Origin: Bubalus kerabau
Lineage: Eukaryota; Chordata; Mammalia; Artiodactyla; Bovidae
Assembly (NCBI RefSeq): GCF_029407905.1
Contig: NC_073627.1
Coordinates: 47,919,001 to 47,983,000, forward strand
Length of the DNA stretch: 64,000 bases
Direction: 5' to 3'
Shown here: one piece after another, positions 31,934 through 43,606 of the stretch
Layout of the letters: every line of letters begins with the position of its first letter
How positions within the stretch are numbered: position 1 is the stretch's first letter
Program-made: the position numbers and the translations under genes
Notes under the pieces: model-generated
The model's database searches: none
Seen by the model: only the letters and a program-made list of their open reading frames with translations
What the model was told of the DNA's origin: nothing

Positions 31934-32150
31934 TAAGTGGTGCTAGTGGTAAAGAACCTGCCTGCCTATGCAGGAGACATAAGAGATGGTGGGTTCAATC
32001 CCTAGGTTGGGAAGATCCCCTGGAGGAGGGCATGGCAACTCACTCCAATATTCTTGTCTGGAGAATTCCATGGACAGAGGAGCCTGGCAGGCTATGGTCC
32101 ATAGGGTCAGATACGACTGTAGCAACTGAGCATAGCACAGCACAGACCAG
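31934..32150 (+). mobile_element. Bov-tA SINE
   Basis: Sense element of the GTGGTGCTAG head type (AAGTGGTGCTAGTGGTAAAG), box-B-like GGTTCAATCCC, and tail GCAACTGAGCATAGCAC. Confidence 0.9.
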
Positions 32151-32918
32151 AAACAATGACTTTAAATTTATAATCCTAATTGCTTTGCGGGATGAAGCTT
32201 AGATACTGAAATCAGGGGCACATTTGTCTTTAACTTTATCTGTAAGGTTGTATCTTGTGTGTGTATTTATGTAAAATACATCTGAAGCAAAAACAAGCAA
32301 GACTTTTCATCTGCTTAATTGTCCAGTGAAAACACTCTTCTAGGAGAGCCTCAGGAAATGGAGTCCTTCTGTGTAGCTTGGCTTGCCAGACTTCTGAGAG
32401 CTCATCTCATTAAGCTTCTTTAAAAATATGTAAATTCTTTACATTATTTCATGACTTTTTAAAAAAGCAATCTTTTCACAGTACTACATGCATTCTTTTT
32501 TTTTAAGTGACTAAAGGCTTATAATAAATACATTAGCTGCCAGCATGTTCTTCCCCCACTGTTCAGCTACACTACCCCCATAGGAACCTATTTCAACATT
32601 TTTAGCTGCTTTTTCTGGATGTACTTTCATATTTTTAAAGCATATGCTTTCTGGATTTTCCAACTTAGCCATGAACTTTCTGTTGTGGGCAAGAAGGGTT
32701 AAACTCACATCCATCTCACACTCCCTCTGCCCTTCTCCCCTTCCCCAATACTATTAATCTTTCATTTCAGTTTTGTATTAAATCAGGACAGTGTTTGCAT
32801 TGTTGGAGCTATATAAACACTGTTGGCTGCTAACCAGAAAATTTTATTGTGATCTATTTCCTTTCACATATAATCTTGGCCTTCTTGGGTTAATAACTGC
32901 CTTCAAAAAAATGCTTAG
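32151..32918. other. Unclassified AT-rich sequence
   Basis: No repeat family is clear, though some stretches could be very old LINE. No exon. Confidence 0.35.
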
Positions 32919-33203
32919 AGGCTTCTCTGGTAGTCCAGTGGTTAGGAATCCACCTGCCAATGCAGGGGACACAGGTTTGATCCCTGGTCCAGGAAGATTC
33001 CCCACTCTGAGGGGCAGCTAAGCCCACGTGCCACAACTGCTGAGCCCGGGCTCTAGAGCCTGTATTCCACAACAAAGAAGCCACTGCCACGAGAAACCTG
33101 CTCACCACCAGGAAGAGCAGACTTCACTCACCACAGCTAGAGAGGGCCTGTGCACAGGAATGAGGGCCCAGCATAGCCAAGAATAAATAAATAAAAAATA
33201 TTT
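32919..33203 (+). mobile_element. CHR-type SINE
   Basis: Head GGCTTCTCTGGTAGTCCAGT, tail AATAAATAAATAAAAAAT. AAATGCTTAG before the head (32910-32919 region) recurs at 33204-33213 as a target duplication. Confidence 0.9.
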
Positions 33204-33213
33204 TAAATGCTTA

Positions 33214-33875
33214 GTTCATAGTAGAATTATTTACAATGCCAAGATATGGAAACAATATGTGCCCATCAACAGATGAATAAATAAAGAAGCTATGGTATAT
33301 ACATACAATGGAATATTATTCAGCCATAAAAAGCATGAAACTTTGCCATCTGCAACAACATGGACTTGGAGGGCATTGAAAGTGTTAGTCGCTCAGTCGT
33401 GCCCAACTCTTTGGGATCCCATGGACTCCCACCAGGCTCCTCTGTCCATGAGATTTTCCAGGCAAGGATACTGGACTGGTTTGCCATTTACTTCTCCAGG
33501 GGATCTTTCTGACCTAGGGATCAAACCCAGGTCTCCTACATTACATGGGGATTCTTTTCCGACTGAGCTACCAGGGAGGCTCTGGAGGGCATTATGCTAA
33601 GTTAAATAAGTCACACAGAGAAAGACAAATACTGCATGATATCACTTCTATATGGAATCTAAAAGATACAACAAACTAGTGAATATAAGAAACTATTATG
33701 TATAAAATAAGCTACTAGGATATATTGTGCAATGCAGGGAATATAGCCAATATTTTATAATAGCTATAAATGGAGTATAACCTTTAAAATTATGAGTCAC
33801 TATATTAGACACCTGTAACTTATATAGTGCTGTATGTACATCAATGATACTTCAAGTAAATAAATGTTTTTAAAA
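33214..33875 (+). mobile_element. L1 3' region, split by Bov-tA
   Basis: Sense L1: AATGGAATATTATTCAGCCA at 33307, and after the SINE GATATCACTTCTATATGGAA and CACCTGTAACTTATATAGTG. Pieces 33214-33377 and 33594-33875. Confidence 0.85.
33378..33582 (-). mobile_element. Bov-tA SINE
   Basis: Antisense element with exact 11-bp target duplication TGGAGGGCATT at 33367-33377 and 33583-33593. Confidence 0.95.
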
Positions 33876-34017
33876 TGCTTAATTTTAGATATAGGAACCT
33901 GATTGTTTATCCCAATATTTCCTCAGCTTTCTTAAATTCATTTTTCAGATGATAACCTACTGCTTATCAACTAGAAGTAGTAGTAATAGTAGTAGCAGCT
34001 TTTAACCTGGAGACCTT

Positions 34018-34155
34018 GGAACATCCCTAGTGGTGCATTGGTTAAATCTCTACACTCCCAATGCAGGGGGCACAGGTTCAATCCCTGGTTGGGGAACTAA
34101 GATCCTGCATGCCACATGGCTTGGTCAGAAATATATATATAAATAAATAAACAAA
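34018..34155 (+). mobile_element. CHR-type SINE, short form
   Basis: Head ACATCCCTAGTGGTGCATTG, box-B-like GGTTCAATCCC, and TATATATAAATAAATAAAC tail. Confidence 0.85.
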
Positions 34156-34408
34156 GACCTCATTTCTGGAGCATTCTATATTCTTACTCAGGTCAAGAAA
34201 GCTGTCCAGTTTACATCCTGAGACTTCTGTTTGCCATTGCCTTGGGAACCAATTTAGTTGCTTTTGTCTCTTGAGTTTCCCCTTTTCCCACGGTCCATGC
34301 CTTCCTTGGTCTCAGATAATTCCTGCTAGCACACAAGTGCTTTCTAAGAAAGAATGCATGTGAAGAATTTGAGCACTTGTACATCTGAAAATGACTTCAG
34401 GTTACCTT
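34156..34408. other. Unclassified sequence
   Basis: Nothing recognisable. Confidence 0.4.
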
Positions 34409-35125
34409 TCAGTTCAGTTCAGTCGCTCAGTCGTGTCCGACTCTCTGCGACCCCATGAATCGCAGCACGCCAGGCCTCCCTGTCCATCACCAACTCCCAG
34501 AGTTCACCCAGACTCATGTCTATCGAGTCAGTGATGCCATCCAGCCATCTAATCCTCTGTGGTGCCCTTCTCCTCCTGCCCCCAATCCCTCCCAGCATCA
34601 GAATCTTTTCCAATGACTCAACTCTTCACATGAGGTGGCCAAAGGACTGGAGTTTCAGCTTTAGCATCATTCCTTCCAAAGAAATCCCACGGCTGATCTC
34701 CTTCAGAATGGACTGGTTGGATCTTGTAGTCCAAGGGACTCTCAAGAGTCTTCTCCAACACCACAGTTCAAAAGCATCAATTCTTTGGCATTCAGCCTTC
34801 TTCACAGTCCAACTCTCACATCCATACATGACCACAGGAAAAACCATAGCCTTGACTAGACGAAACTTTGTTGGCAAAGTAATGTCTCTGCTTCTGAATA
34901 TGCTATCTAGGTTGGTCATAACTTTCGTTCCAAGGAGTAAGCGTCTTTTAATTTCATGGCTGCAGTCACCATCTGCAGTGATTTTGGAGCTCCCAAAAAT
35001 AAAGTCTGACACTGTTTCCTCTGTTTCCCCATCTATTTCCCATGAAGTGATGGGACCGGATGCCATGATCTTCGTTTTCTGAATGTTGAGCTTTAAGCCA
35101 AATTTTTCACTCTCCACTTTCTTTA
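34409..35125 (-). mobile_element. BovB LINE 3' part
   Basis: Antisense BovB with its normal 3' terminus at 34409 (CAGTTCAGTTCAGTCGCTCA). Minus-strand frame 35117-34626 (163 codons) carries LNIQKTKIMASGP and VFPVVMYGCESW, and a second frame continues to 34419. It is frame-broken and lacks the RT catalytic part. The 5' truncation falls at TGGAGAGTG, the same place as the copy ending at 52430. Confidence 0.93.
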
Positions 35126-35326
35126 GGCTTCATCAAATCTTGCTTTAGCAAAGATTCTAGGTTGCAAGTCATCTTCCTTCGTGAATATGAACGTATTGAC
35201 ACATGGGAGTTTTACTCCAGCTTGCAAAGATACATACACTCCAAAGTTCAGAGCAGCAGTATTTATAATAGCCAAGTCATGAAAGCAACCTAAATGACCA
35301 TCAACAGGTGAATGGATAAAGATGTT

Positions 35327-35400
35327 TTATATATATATATATATATACATACATATACACACATATACATATATACATAACACATACATACACACACAGT
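35327..35400. repeat. (TA)n/(CA)n microsatellite inside the L1
   Basis: A TA run at 35329-35346 grades into mixed TACA/CATA repeats up to CACACACAG at about 35399. It has expanded within the L1 3' region. Confidence 0.9.
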
Positions 35401-35549
35401 GGAATATTACTCAGCTACAAAAAAGAATGAAATAATGCTACTGGCAGCAACATGAATTCAAGTAGAGATTATCATCCTAAGTGAAGTAAGAAAGAGAAAA
35501 ACAAATATTAAATGATACCACTCTTATGTAAAGTCTAAAATATGATGCA

Positions 35550-35878
35550 GGGCTTCCCTGGTGGCTCAGTGGTAAACAATCCTCCTGCCAAAGCAGGAGA
35601 CGCAGGTTCAATCCCTAATTTGGGAAGATCCCATATGCAGTAGAGCAACAAAGCCCATGGGTCACAACTATTGAGTCTGTGCTCCAGAGTCCAGGAGCCA
35701 AAACTACTGAGCTGGTGTGCCTGACCCCTGTGCTCTGAACAAGAGAACTTCCCACAGTGAGAAGCCCAAGCACCACAACTGGAGAGTAGATGACCCTGCT
35801 CGCCGCTACTAGAGAAAGCCCATGCAGCAATGAAGACCCAGCACAGCCAAAAATAAACAGATAGAATTATTAAAAAAC
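35550..35878 (+). mobile_element. CHR-type SINE, full length
   Basis: Head GGGCTTCCCTGGTGGCTCAG, box-B-like GGTTCAATCCC, and tail CCAAAAATAAACAG. AAAATATGAT flanks both sides. Confidence 0.9.
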
Positions 35879-35950
35879 AAAATATGATACAAATGAAGTT
35901 ATTTACAAAACCGAAAAAGATTCACATAGAAACCAAACTGCTTTCTGATG

Positions 35951-36331
35951 TTCTTGTTCATGTGTGTTACATCCCCCAACCCCCAGAGTTTACAAGGCTG
36001 AGTGAGGTGAAGAGTAAAGTTTGGGGAACACTCTAAGGCTTGCTTTAAAATTAATTACTCCATAATGATAATTTTATAAAGCAAATGCCAGAGAGAGAGG
36101 ATTGAACTCACTGATGTCATAGCATGGAGCTATCATTTGGATGGCCAGTTCTTAAAGAGGCCAGTCTGTTCTGGCTTTAGAACACACTTCTCTTGATAAA
36201 ATCACAACTTATTAGGGACAGCAAAGAACCTGGAGTTCCTCAGATGGAGAGCCTCGGGTACCCTGAGAAGCAGGGTGTAAGGACTCCTCAGGCTGGAGTG
36301 GAATGCAGCTCCAGTCTGTCTCTTGTTTCTC
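35951..36331. other. Unclassified sequence beside the left duplication arm
   Basis: No repeat recognised. It lies just outside the shared arm as far as this window shows. Confidence 0.4.
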
Positions 36332-37365
36332 TGCTCAAATTTGTGTCCATTGAGTTGGTGATGCTATCTAACCATCTAATCCTCTGCCGCTCCCTTCTTT
36401 GGCCTTCAATCCTTCCCAGCATCAGGGTCTTTTCCAATGAGTCAGTGCTTTGCATCAGGTGGCCAAAGGATTGGAGCTTCAGCTTCAACATCAATCCTTC
36501 CAATGAACACTCAGGACTGATCTCCTTTAGGATGGACTGGTTGGATCTCCTTGCAGTCCAGGAGACTCTCAGCAGTCTTCTCCAGCACCACAATTCAAAA
36601 GCATCAATTCTTCACTGCTCAGCTTTCTTTATAGTCCAACTCTCACATCCATACATGACTACTGGAAAAACCATAGCTTTGACTAGACGGACCTTTGTTG
36701 ACAAAGAAATGCCTCTGCTTTCTAATATGCTTTCTAGGTTGGTCATAACTTTCCTTCCAAGGAGGAAGCGTCTTTTAATGTCATGGCTGCAATCACCATC
36801 TGCAGTGATTTTGGAGCCCAAGAAAGTAAACTCTGTCACTGCTTGCACTGTTTCCCCATCTATTTGCCATGAAGTGATGGGACCGGATGCCGTGATCTTA
36901 GTTTTTTGAATGTTGAGTTTTAAGCCAGCTTTTTCACTCTCCTCTTTCACCTTTATCAACAGGTTCTTTAGTTCTTCTTCACTTTTGGCCATTAGAGTGG
37001 TATCATCTGCACCACCTGCAAAGCCCAGTGAACTCTGCATGTAAGTTAAATAAGCAGAGTGACAACATACAGCCTTGTCACACGCTTTTCCCAATTTGGA
37101 ACCAGCCCATTGTTCTGTGTCTGGTTCTAATTGTTGCTTCTTGACCTGCATACACGTTTCTCAGAAGACAGGTGAGGGGTCTGGTCCTCCCACCTCCTTA
37201 AGATTTTTTCACAGTTTGTTGTGATCCACACAGTCAAAGGGTTTAAAGTAGTCAGTGAAGCAGAAGTAGATATTTTCCTGGAATGTCTTTGCTTTCTCCG
37301 TGATCCAATGAATGTTGACAATTTGATATCCCATTCCTCTGCCTTTTCTACAGGATGCAAAGATG
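36332..37365 (-). mobile_element. BovB variant (left arm), lacking both ends
   Basis: Antisense BovB without the usual 3' terminus. Minus-strand frames 37360-37127 and 37151-36612 read a shifted and then a normal RT frame. About 90 bp before the ADD catalytic triplet is replaced by a short patch at 37008-37040 (complement GGGCTTTGCAGGTGGTGC). It shares this patch with the copies at 39590 and 62994. Not functional. Confidence 0.88.
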
Positions 37366-37984
37366 ATTTTTTTTTTCTTTTACATAGTGCTCAGTCCAAT
37401 TCACTCCTCTGCAAGAAAACGGAAGTAGATCTGGATTCACCTCCTGGTGTGTGGACTGAACCCTGCAGCGTGTTGGTCCCAGGGTCTCTCATGGTTAGAA
37501 ATGAGTTCGATGGGGAGTGTGAGAACCTTGGCACTGTTGAGAATCCCTCCTGGTCAGGGTCAGCCATCACTCTACGCTCATACAGTCTTTTCAGCACCAC
37601 CCAATACATTTGTACAACTTGATCATGAAGGATTATCAGAGTGAAGTATTTGCAAGTCACTTAACTGGCTAGAAAGCCTTTGAATTAAGATGGCCACCAG
37701 CCATCTCCCATCAATGTTCCTTCACTAGGAATAGTCCCAGCTGCCTCCTCACATCAATCTGCGCTCGTTTAAGGATCGTCCTAAGATGGGAGCATCACTG
37801 TCAGTACTCTTGACCCAGGAGCCAATTTGTCTAAACGACAACTAGGGATCTGCGGACAGTGTGGAGCGGGTGGGGTTGAGGTCAGCTGGGCCGGGGGACA
37901 GGGTGTTCCCTTTGGTGTGCCAAAAGCGCTCCTTCCTCTCATTTCACTCCAAAATGGAAAGTGCTCTGGTTTAGGGATCAGAGA
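37366..37984. other. Duplicated unclassified sequence
   Basis: Within the left arm and without a repeat I can name. Its counterpart is 62345-62990. Open frames here are mirrored in the other arm only because the DNA is duplicated; they show no domain. Confidence 0.5.
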
Positions 37985-38165
37985 GATGTAAGCATATGCC
38001 TTGACTCTGAAATATATTAGCTTTGATAACTGGGGCAACTACCTCAGTGTCCTTGTCTGTAAAATGGTGATGTCCCTCTTTTCCAACTATTATGAGGATC
38101 AAATAAGTTCGTGTTGGTAAAGCACCTACTGTATGTCTGGGATATATAGGTACTCAATCAGAGCA
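37985..38165 (+). mobile_element. MIR SINE in the left arm
   Basis: Sense MIR: TGTCCTTGTCTGTAAAATGG at 38048 and AAAGCACCTACTGTATGTCT at 38119. Confidence 0.85.
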
Positions 38166-38679
38166 GGCTCCTTTCACCTCCAGGGAGGGATGGTAGGGCC
38201 ACTGATATAACCATAAAACAGAGAACTAAGGTTCTGAGGCAGGAGGGTGCTTCTTGCGAAGGAAGACAGGATTCAAAACAAACCAACCAACCCTGCATTC
38301 TTAATGCCCAACCAGAATAGCCCATTGGAACTTAAAATCTGGGGGACCCATCAATGGACCAGAGTCAGAGGGGCTCCTTCAGCTCCTTTAAGAGCCAACA
38401 AATGCCTATCCTCTGTTATTCTGCACAAAGAAGGGGGTCCTTGTCCTGAGGGAGGAGTCAGAGAGATCCCTGTGTGCGAGTGACCCATAGGACAGTCCAG
38501 AAATACCAAAGATGCAGCGGGAGTGGGAACTGGGTAGTTGGGATGCACGCACCGCATTTCTTGCTGACTGAGATCTGCTTGTTAGAGACACTCCAACAGC
38601 CGCATTGATCCAGGGACTCAGCGGCTGTGGGCTGCACAAGTGTCACGTGTTGCCTGCCCTGGAAATAAATCTAGAAGAT

Positions 38680-39340
38680 CTGATTGATTCACTGAAGAAA
38701 TATTTACTGAGCATTGGCTGTGTGGCAGGCAATATTCTAGGAACTGAGAAAATAGGAAAACGAAGTTTCTGCTCTCGTGGAGCTTATATTCTGATAGGAT
38801 AAAAAAATGTTAGTCACTCAGTTGTGTCCGACTCTTTGTGACCTAATGGACTGTAGCCCCGCCAGGCTCCTCTGTCCATGGGATTCTCCAGGCAAGAATA
38901 CTGGAGTGGGTTGCCATCTGCTCCTCCAAGGGATCTCCTCTGACCCAGGGATCAAACCTGAGCCTCCTGCATTGTAGCAGGTTCTTTACTGTCTGAGCTA
39001 ACAGGAAAGATATGACAGAGAAACAAACCAAATAATGGATGGTGACAAAAGCCATAAAGAAAATAAATAAGTTTGTAGATTGTAACAGAATAAGGAAAGG
39101 GTCCATTTTGATTGAGTGGCCTGGGAAGGGTCAATCCACTCTGGATTGGTTACATTAAGAGGAGAAACGAAAGAATAGAAAGGAGCCAGGAAGGGAAAAG
39201 AAGGTTCCAGACAGAAGGAATAGCCAAGTTCAAAGTCCCTGGGATAAAAATGACCTTGGTGTGCTTGAGAGATGGAAAGAATGCCAGGGTGTTTAGAACA
39301 GAGTGAGCAAGGAGAGAAAGAAATAAGAGTTGAGGTTGGC
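38680..39340 (-). mobile_element. L2 LINE, split by Bov-tA
   Basis: Antisense L2: CACTGAAGAAATATTTACTG at 38690 and GTGGAGCTTATATTCTGATA at 38778. It continues beyond the SINE with GACAGAGAAACAAACC and AGGTTCCAGACAGAAGGAAT (39203). L2 is present on both sides, so this is the original locus. Confidence 0.75.
38804..39005 (-). mobile_element. Bov-tA SINE at the arm edge
   Basis: Antisense element, AATGTTAGTCACTCAGTTGT at its left end. Its head complement has the GAGCTAACAGGAAAG form of the ordinary GGCTCAG head type, unlike the SINE at the matching place in the right arm. Confidence 0.9.
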
Positions 39341-39589
39341 AAGGTGGGAGCTAGATTTGTGTTGTGGCAAAATGTCAGATTTTAGCTAATGTTAATTGGA
39401 ATGGGGACTCTTTGGAAGGCTTCAAGCCTTCCTTCAAGAGGAAGGCACATTCAGGAGGGAAGAACTGGGACCTTGAGGCTGGCCCTGCCCCTGCCCCCGC
39501 CATTGTAAGCACCCGTGTTCTAATCCTAGACTCAGCATGCTCCTAGGTTAAGGTTAGGGTCAGGCTGCCCTCGGAGGGGACAGGACTAG
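39341..39589. other. Unclassified sequence
   Basis: Nothing recognisable. Confidence 0.4.
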
Positions 39590-39843
39590 GTTTGTCATAG
39601 CTTTCCCTCCAAGGAGCATCTATTTACCATGACTGGATGCTGTGATCTTAGTTTTTTCAATGTTGAGTTTTAAGCCAGCTTTTTCACTCTCCTCTTCCAC
39701 CCTCATCAAGAGGTTCTTTAGTTCTTCACTTTTGGCCATTAGAGTGGTATCATCTGCACCACCTGGGAAACCCAATGAACTCTGCATATAAGGTAAATAA
39801 GCAGAGTGACAACATACATCCTTCTCATACTCTTTGCCTAATT
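39590..39843 (-). mobile_element. BovB variant fragment (same internal patch)
   Basis: Antisense BovB piece carrying the replacement at about 39751-39780 (complement GGGTTTCCCAGGTGGTGC) and a further internal deletion near 39618. It lacks both ends. Confidence 0.85.
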
Positions 39844-40069
39844 TTGCCCCAGCAAGGAGGCCCAGCCAAGGCTCCTATGCACTGGCCTTTAGCCTATGAC
39901 TCTGACCCTCTGGATCAGCATTTTCCTTTGACAACACCCGATGCCTCATTCAGATCCAGGTTTTAGTACCACCAACTCTTGGATTCATTTTATATTTTCT
40001 GGAGTCCAGATAAGCCTACTTTCTCTGCTGCTGCCAGGACTTTCAAAATTACAGAGCATTGAGAGGCAG
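39844..40069. other. Unclassified sequence
   Basis: No recognisable feature. Confidence 0.4.
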
Positions 40070-41786
40070 AAAAACATGTACTTCAGAAAAGAGAGTTCCA
40101 GAAAAACATCTACTTCTGCTTTATTGACTACATCAAAGCCTTTGACTGTGTGGATCACAACAAACTGTGGAAAATTCTTCAAGAGATGGGAATACCAGAC
40201 CACTTGACCTGCCTCCTGAGAAATCTGTATGCAGGTCAAGAAGCAACAGTTAGAACTAGACATGAAACAACAGACTGGTTCTAAATCGGGAAAGGAGTAC
40301 ATCAAGCCTGTATATTGTCACCCTGCTTATTAAACTTATACACAGAGGACATCATGCAAAATGCCAGGCTGGAGGAAGCACAAGCTGGAATCAAGATTGC
40401 TGGGAGAAATATCAATTACCTCGGATACACAGATGACACCACCCTTATGGCAGAAAGCAAAGAAGCACTAAAGAGCCTTTGGATGAAAGTGAAAGAGGAG
40501 AGTGAAAAAGTAGGCCTAAAACTCAACATTCAGAAAACTAAGATCATGGCATCTGGTCCCATCACTTCATGGCAAATAGATGGGGAAACCATGGAAACGG
40601 TGAGAGACTTTATTTTCCAGGGCTCCAAAATCACTGCAGATGGTGACTGCAGCCAGGAAATTAAAAGACGCTTGCTCCTTGGAAGAAAAGCTATGACCAA
40701 CCTAGACAGCATATTAAAAAGCAGAGACAGAACAAGATGGTGGAGGAGTAGGTGGACATGGAGTACTTCTCTCTCCACAGATACATCAGGAATACTTCAG
40801 ATAGAGAAGTACATGCAAAACATCAGCTGAGAGTGGACAGGAGTATTTGACCAGAGGAAAAGAATATATAGAACCATGCAAAACTCAGTAGGATGAAGAA
40901 AATAGGGGGGGAAACAGGAGTGTTAGTAGGACTAGACCCGCCCTCGGCAGGTGGGGGAACTGAAGCAGGGGTCTGATCCCCACTTCAGGGTAACTGTCTG
41001 AGTCAGAGGAGAAACATTTAAGGCTGAGAGTGAAACATCTGATCTGTGGCAGCCTAAATGGAATGAGAATCAGACAGTCCTTGCCACAGCCATACATACC
41101 CCAGACAGGGACGCAGGTCCCCTGGAAGATGCAGTGGCTGGGAGATGGAGTTTAGGGATTGTGGAGCAATCCCAGGGCGAGGGCCACTGTTGACTGCAGA
41201 GAGACATATCTAGGGGATGTGAGGGAGGAGAGTGTGGTGGGAAATGCCTGTGGAAGAAAGCCAGGCAGCCATGGAAGCAAGGTGATACTGCTGAGTCATG
41301 CGTAGGGGGTGGAGCCATCCCCATAGCTTCTCTCTCCCCTCCTGCCAGCATCGGCAGCTCAACAGTAGAGCGGCTGGGCCATCAAACGCCTGAGGCACTG
41401 AACCACAGAGCAGGACTCCACCCAGGGTGGTCCTTAAGTGCCTGACTCGCTGAGCTACAGAGTAGGACCCCGGCCGGGGGCGGGGGGGCTCTATGTGCCT
41501 GACGCACAGAACAACAGAGAAGGACCCCAGGCAAGGGAGCCCTCTAAGTGCCTGAATGGGTGGAGCTATGGAGAAAGACTGGCCAAAGAGGCTTTCTGAT
41601 CGCCAGCTACAAGAGGCTCAAAAAAAGACTCTGATAGGGCCGTAACTTCTGCAGCAGAGGCTGTCGTGTCCCTGCACACTTGGCGCTGCCAGGGCCCCCG
41701 CAAGCCAAGCAGCTGCACCACCTTCACGCTCAACTCGCACTGGGGTAGAGCTGCCACAGGCAAAAAATGTCTTGCATCTATGCGCA

Positions 41787-41925
41787 CAGGGTCACTTCTG
41801 TCGTGTCCAGCTCTTTGCGACCCTGTGGACTGTGGCCTGCCAGGCTTCTCTATCAGGGAGGGGGGTTCTCCAGGCAAGAATACTGGAGCGTATTGGCCAA
41901 TACTGGTTGCCATACCCTTCTAGAG
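41787..41925 (-). mobile_element. BovA-like segment within the L1 5' UTR
   Basis: GGTCACTTCTGTCGTGTCCA to GGCAAGAATACTGGAGCGTA is BovA-like in antisense. I see no clear target duplication, so it may be an old component of this L1 family's 5' UTR and not an insertion in this copy. Confidence 0.7.
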
Positions 41926-42710
41926 CACTCTATCTCCCACTGCCTTAGCTGCCAACCCCTCTGAATACCTGGTGCTGCCAGAACCCCTGTGACCCAGGCA
42001 GCTGCACCACCTCCACACCTGGACCTCACAGGGGCAAACCCAAGTCCTCCAGGGCAGCCTCAGGAGCTAAACCCCAGTGGACGACCCACATGCAGAGGTG
42101 GAAATAAAACCACAATTAAAACCCAGGGGTGGTGTGGCTAAGGAGAAGACCCAAAACCTTCCCACCAGCTGTACAAGCTGCAGATTAAATCCACATGATC
42201 AACTAGCCAGACTCTGTGTCTATGGAATATATAAAAGGTCACTGAGAGCCCCCACAAAAGAAAAAGCACTGGTTCTGACAGCTGTGGACATTGGAGGCAA
42301 GAACACACAGGAGTAGGTCCAGATTAGAATCTGAGCTGCCCCCGCAGCAGGTCCAGAGACCAGCACAGTGTAGGAAGGCGTCCTAGGGAGGTGAGGTGGA
42401 CTGTGACTTCTAGAGAGGAAAGGAATCTGACAGGAGTGGCTCAAGAAAAACATTTATTATTTTTATGTTTTGACTTGTTCTGTAGATTCTTTTGGATTTT
42501 TTCCCCCTTTTCCCCCTCTGCTGTAGTTGTCGATTTTATTGGCACTACGAAATCTAATTAAGCTTTTGAGATTCCCCCCTCCCCAATCACATTTTTTATT
42601 GTTGTTATAAACCTCTGCCTCTACATTGGGCTTTTGTAGTTCTGTGGAGTTTCCTTTTTTCTTTTCTTTTCTTGTTTTGATTTTGCTTATGGGTATATAT
42701 GTATATCTGT

Positions 42711-43011
42711 GAGATTCCCTAAGAGCTCAGTTGGTAAAGAATCTGCCTGCAATGCAGGACACCCCAGTTCGATTCCTGGGTCGGGAAGATCCCCTGGAGA
42801 AGGGATAGGATACCTGGTCCAGAGTTCTTGGGCTTCCCTTGTGGCTCAGGTGGTAAAGAATCTGCTTACAATGCGGGAGGCCTGGGTTCAATCCCTGGGT
42901 TGGGAAGATGCCCTGGAGAAGGGAACAGCTAACCACTCCAGGATTCTGGCCTGGAGAATTCCATGGGGTCGCAAAGAGCGACTGAGTGACTTTCACTTTC
43001 ACTTTCTTTTC
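42711..43011 (+). mobile_element. Dimeric Bov-tA SINE in the L1 5' UTR
   Basis: Two heads joined at AGTTCTTGGGCTTCCCTTGT. Exact 12-bp target duplication ATGTATATCTGT at 42699-42710 and 43012-43023. Younger than the L1. Confidence 0.95.
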
Positions 43012-43606
43012 ATGTATATCTGTATATCCAGTCACATTTTTTATTGTTGTTATAAACCTCTGCCTCTACACTGGGCTTTTGCAGTTCTGTGGAGTTTTCC
43101 TTTTTTCTTCTTTCTTCATTTTTTTTTCTTTTCTCTTTTTTATAATTTTAATTTTTTAAAACCTATTATATTTTTTCTGTATTTATTCCTTTCTTTGCTT
43201 TTCCTACTGTTCTTTTCCCCTTGCAATTAATCTTTAATGTATATAAATATTCTTCATCTACCTCTATTTAACTTTGCATATCTATTCTTTCTTTCTTTTC
43301 TTTCCACTCAACATATTTGTTAGTTTAGTTTTCATTGCTTTACTCCCCACTAGGCACCTTGTTCTAGTTTTGCTTTCCAGTTTGTGCTTTAGTTAGCTTT
43401 GTTCTTAACTGGTAGATATAATTTTTGGTTTCCTTTATTCACTGGGTCAACCTACTGTACTTTATTTTTGTTGGACTGTTTTGACTTTGCTCATGGGTGT
43501 ATATGTATATGTGTATATTCCACTATTTTAATTATTATTTGCCTGATTTCGTAACTGATATTTGTCTGGGGTTCATCTTTGGCTTCTCATTTTTGCATAT
43601 TTGTTT

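Larger units (their letters stand above)
35225..35950 (+). mobile_element. L1 3' region, split by a CHR-type SINE
   Basis: Sense L1: TAATAGCCAAGTCATGAAAG at 35268, GTGGAATATTACTCAGCTAC at 35399; it resumes after the SINE with GATACAAATGAAGTTATTTA. Pieces 35225-35549 and 35879-35950. Confidence 0.82.
36357..38803 (+). repeat. Left arm of a 2.4-kb inverted duplication
   Basis: Reverse-complementary to 61546-64000. In one 310-bp stretch compared by eye (38290-38600 against 61740-62050) I count 11 differences, about 3.5%. The arm contains a BovB variant, unique sequence, a MIR and an L2 3' end. It ends exactly at a Bov-tA SINE. The partner arm runs off the window, so the true length is unknown. 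Confidence 0.93.
40730..43606 (+). promoter_or_regulatory. L1 5' UTR / internal promoter region
   Basis: Long GC-richer first part (40730-42450), then a T-rich part (42450-43600). L1 5' UTRs act as internal RNA polymerase II promoters; activity of this copy is not shown. The Bov-tA dimer at 42711-43011 is a later insertion. Confidence 0.7.

Noticed and set aside
37781..38038. Open frame shared almost unchanged with 62307-62576, and 38605-38802 with 61543-61740
   Set aside because: The similarity is explained by the inverted duplication, and 38605-38802 covers an L2 end. No sign of coding selection can be claimed.
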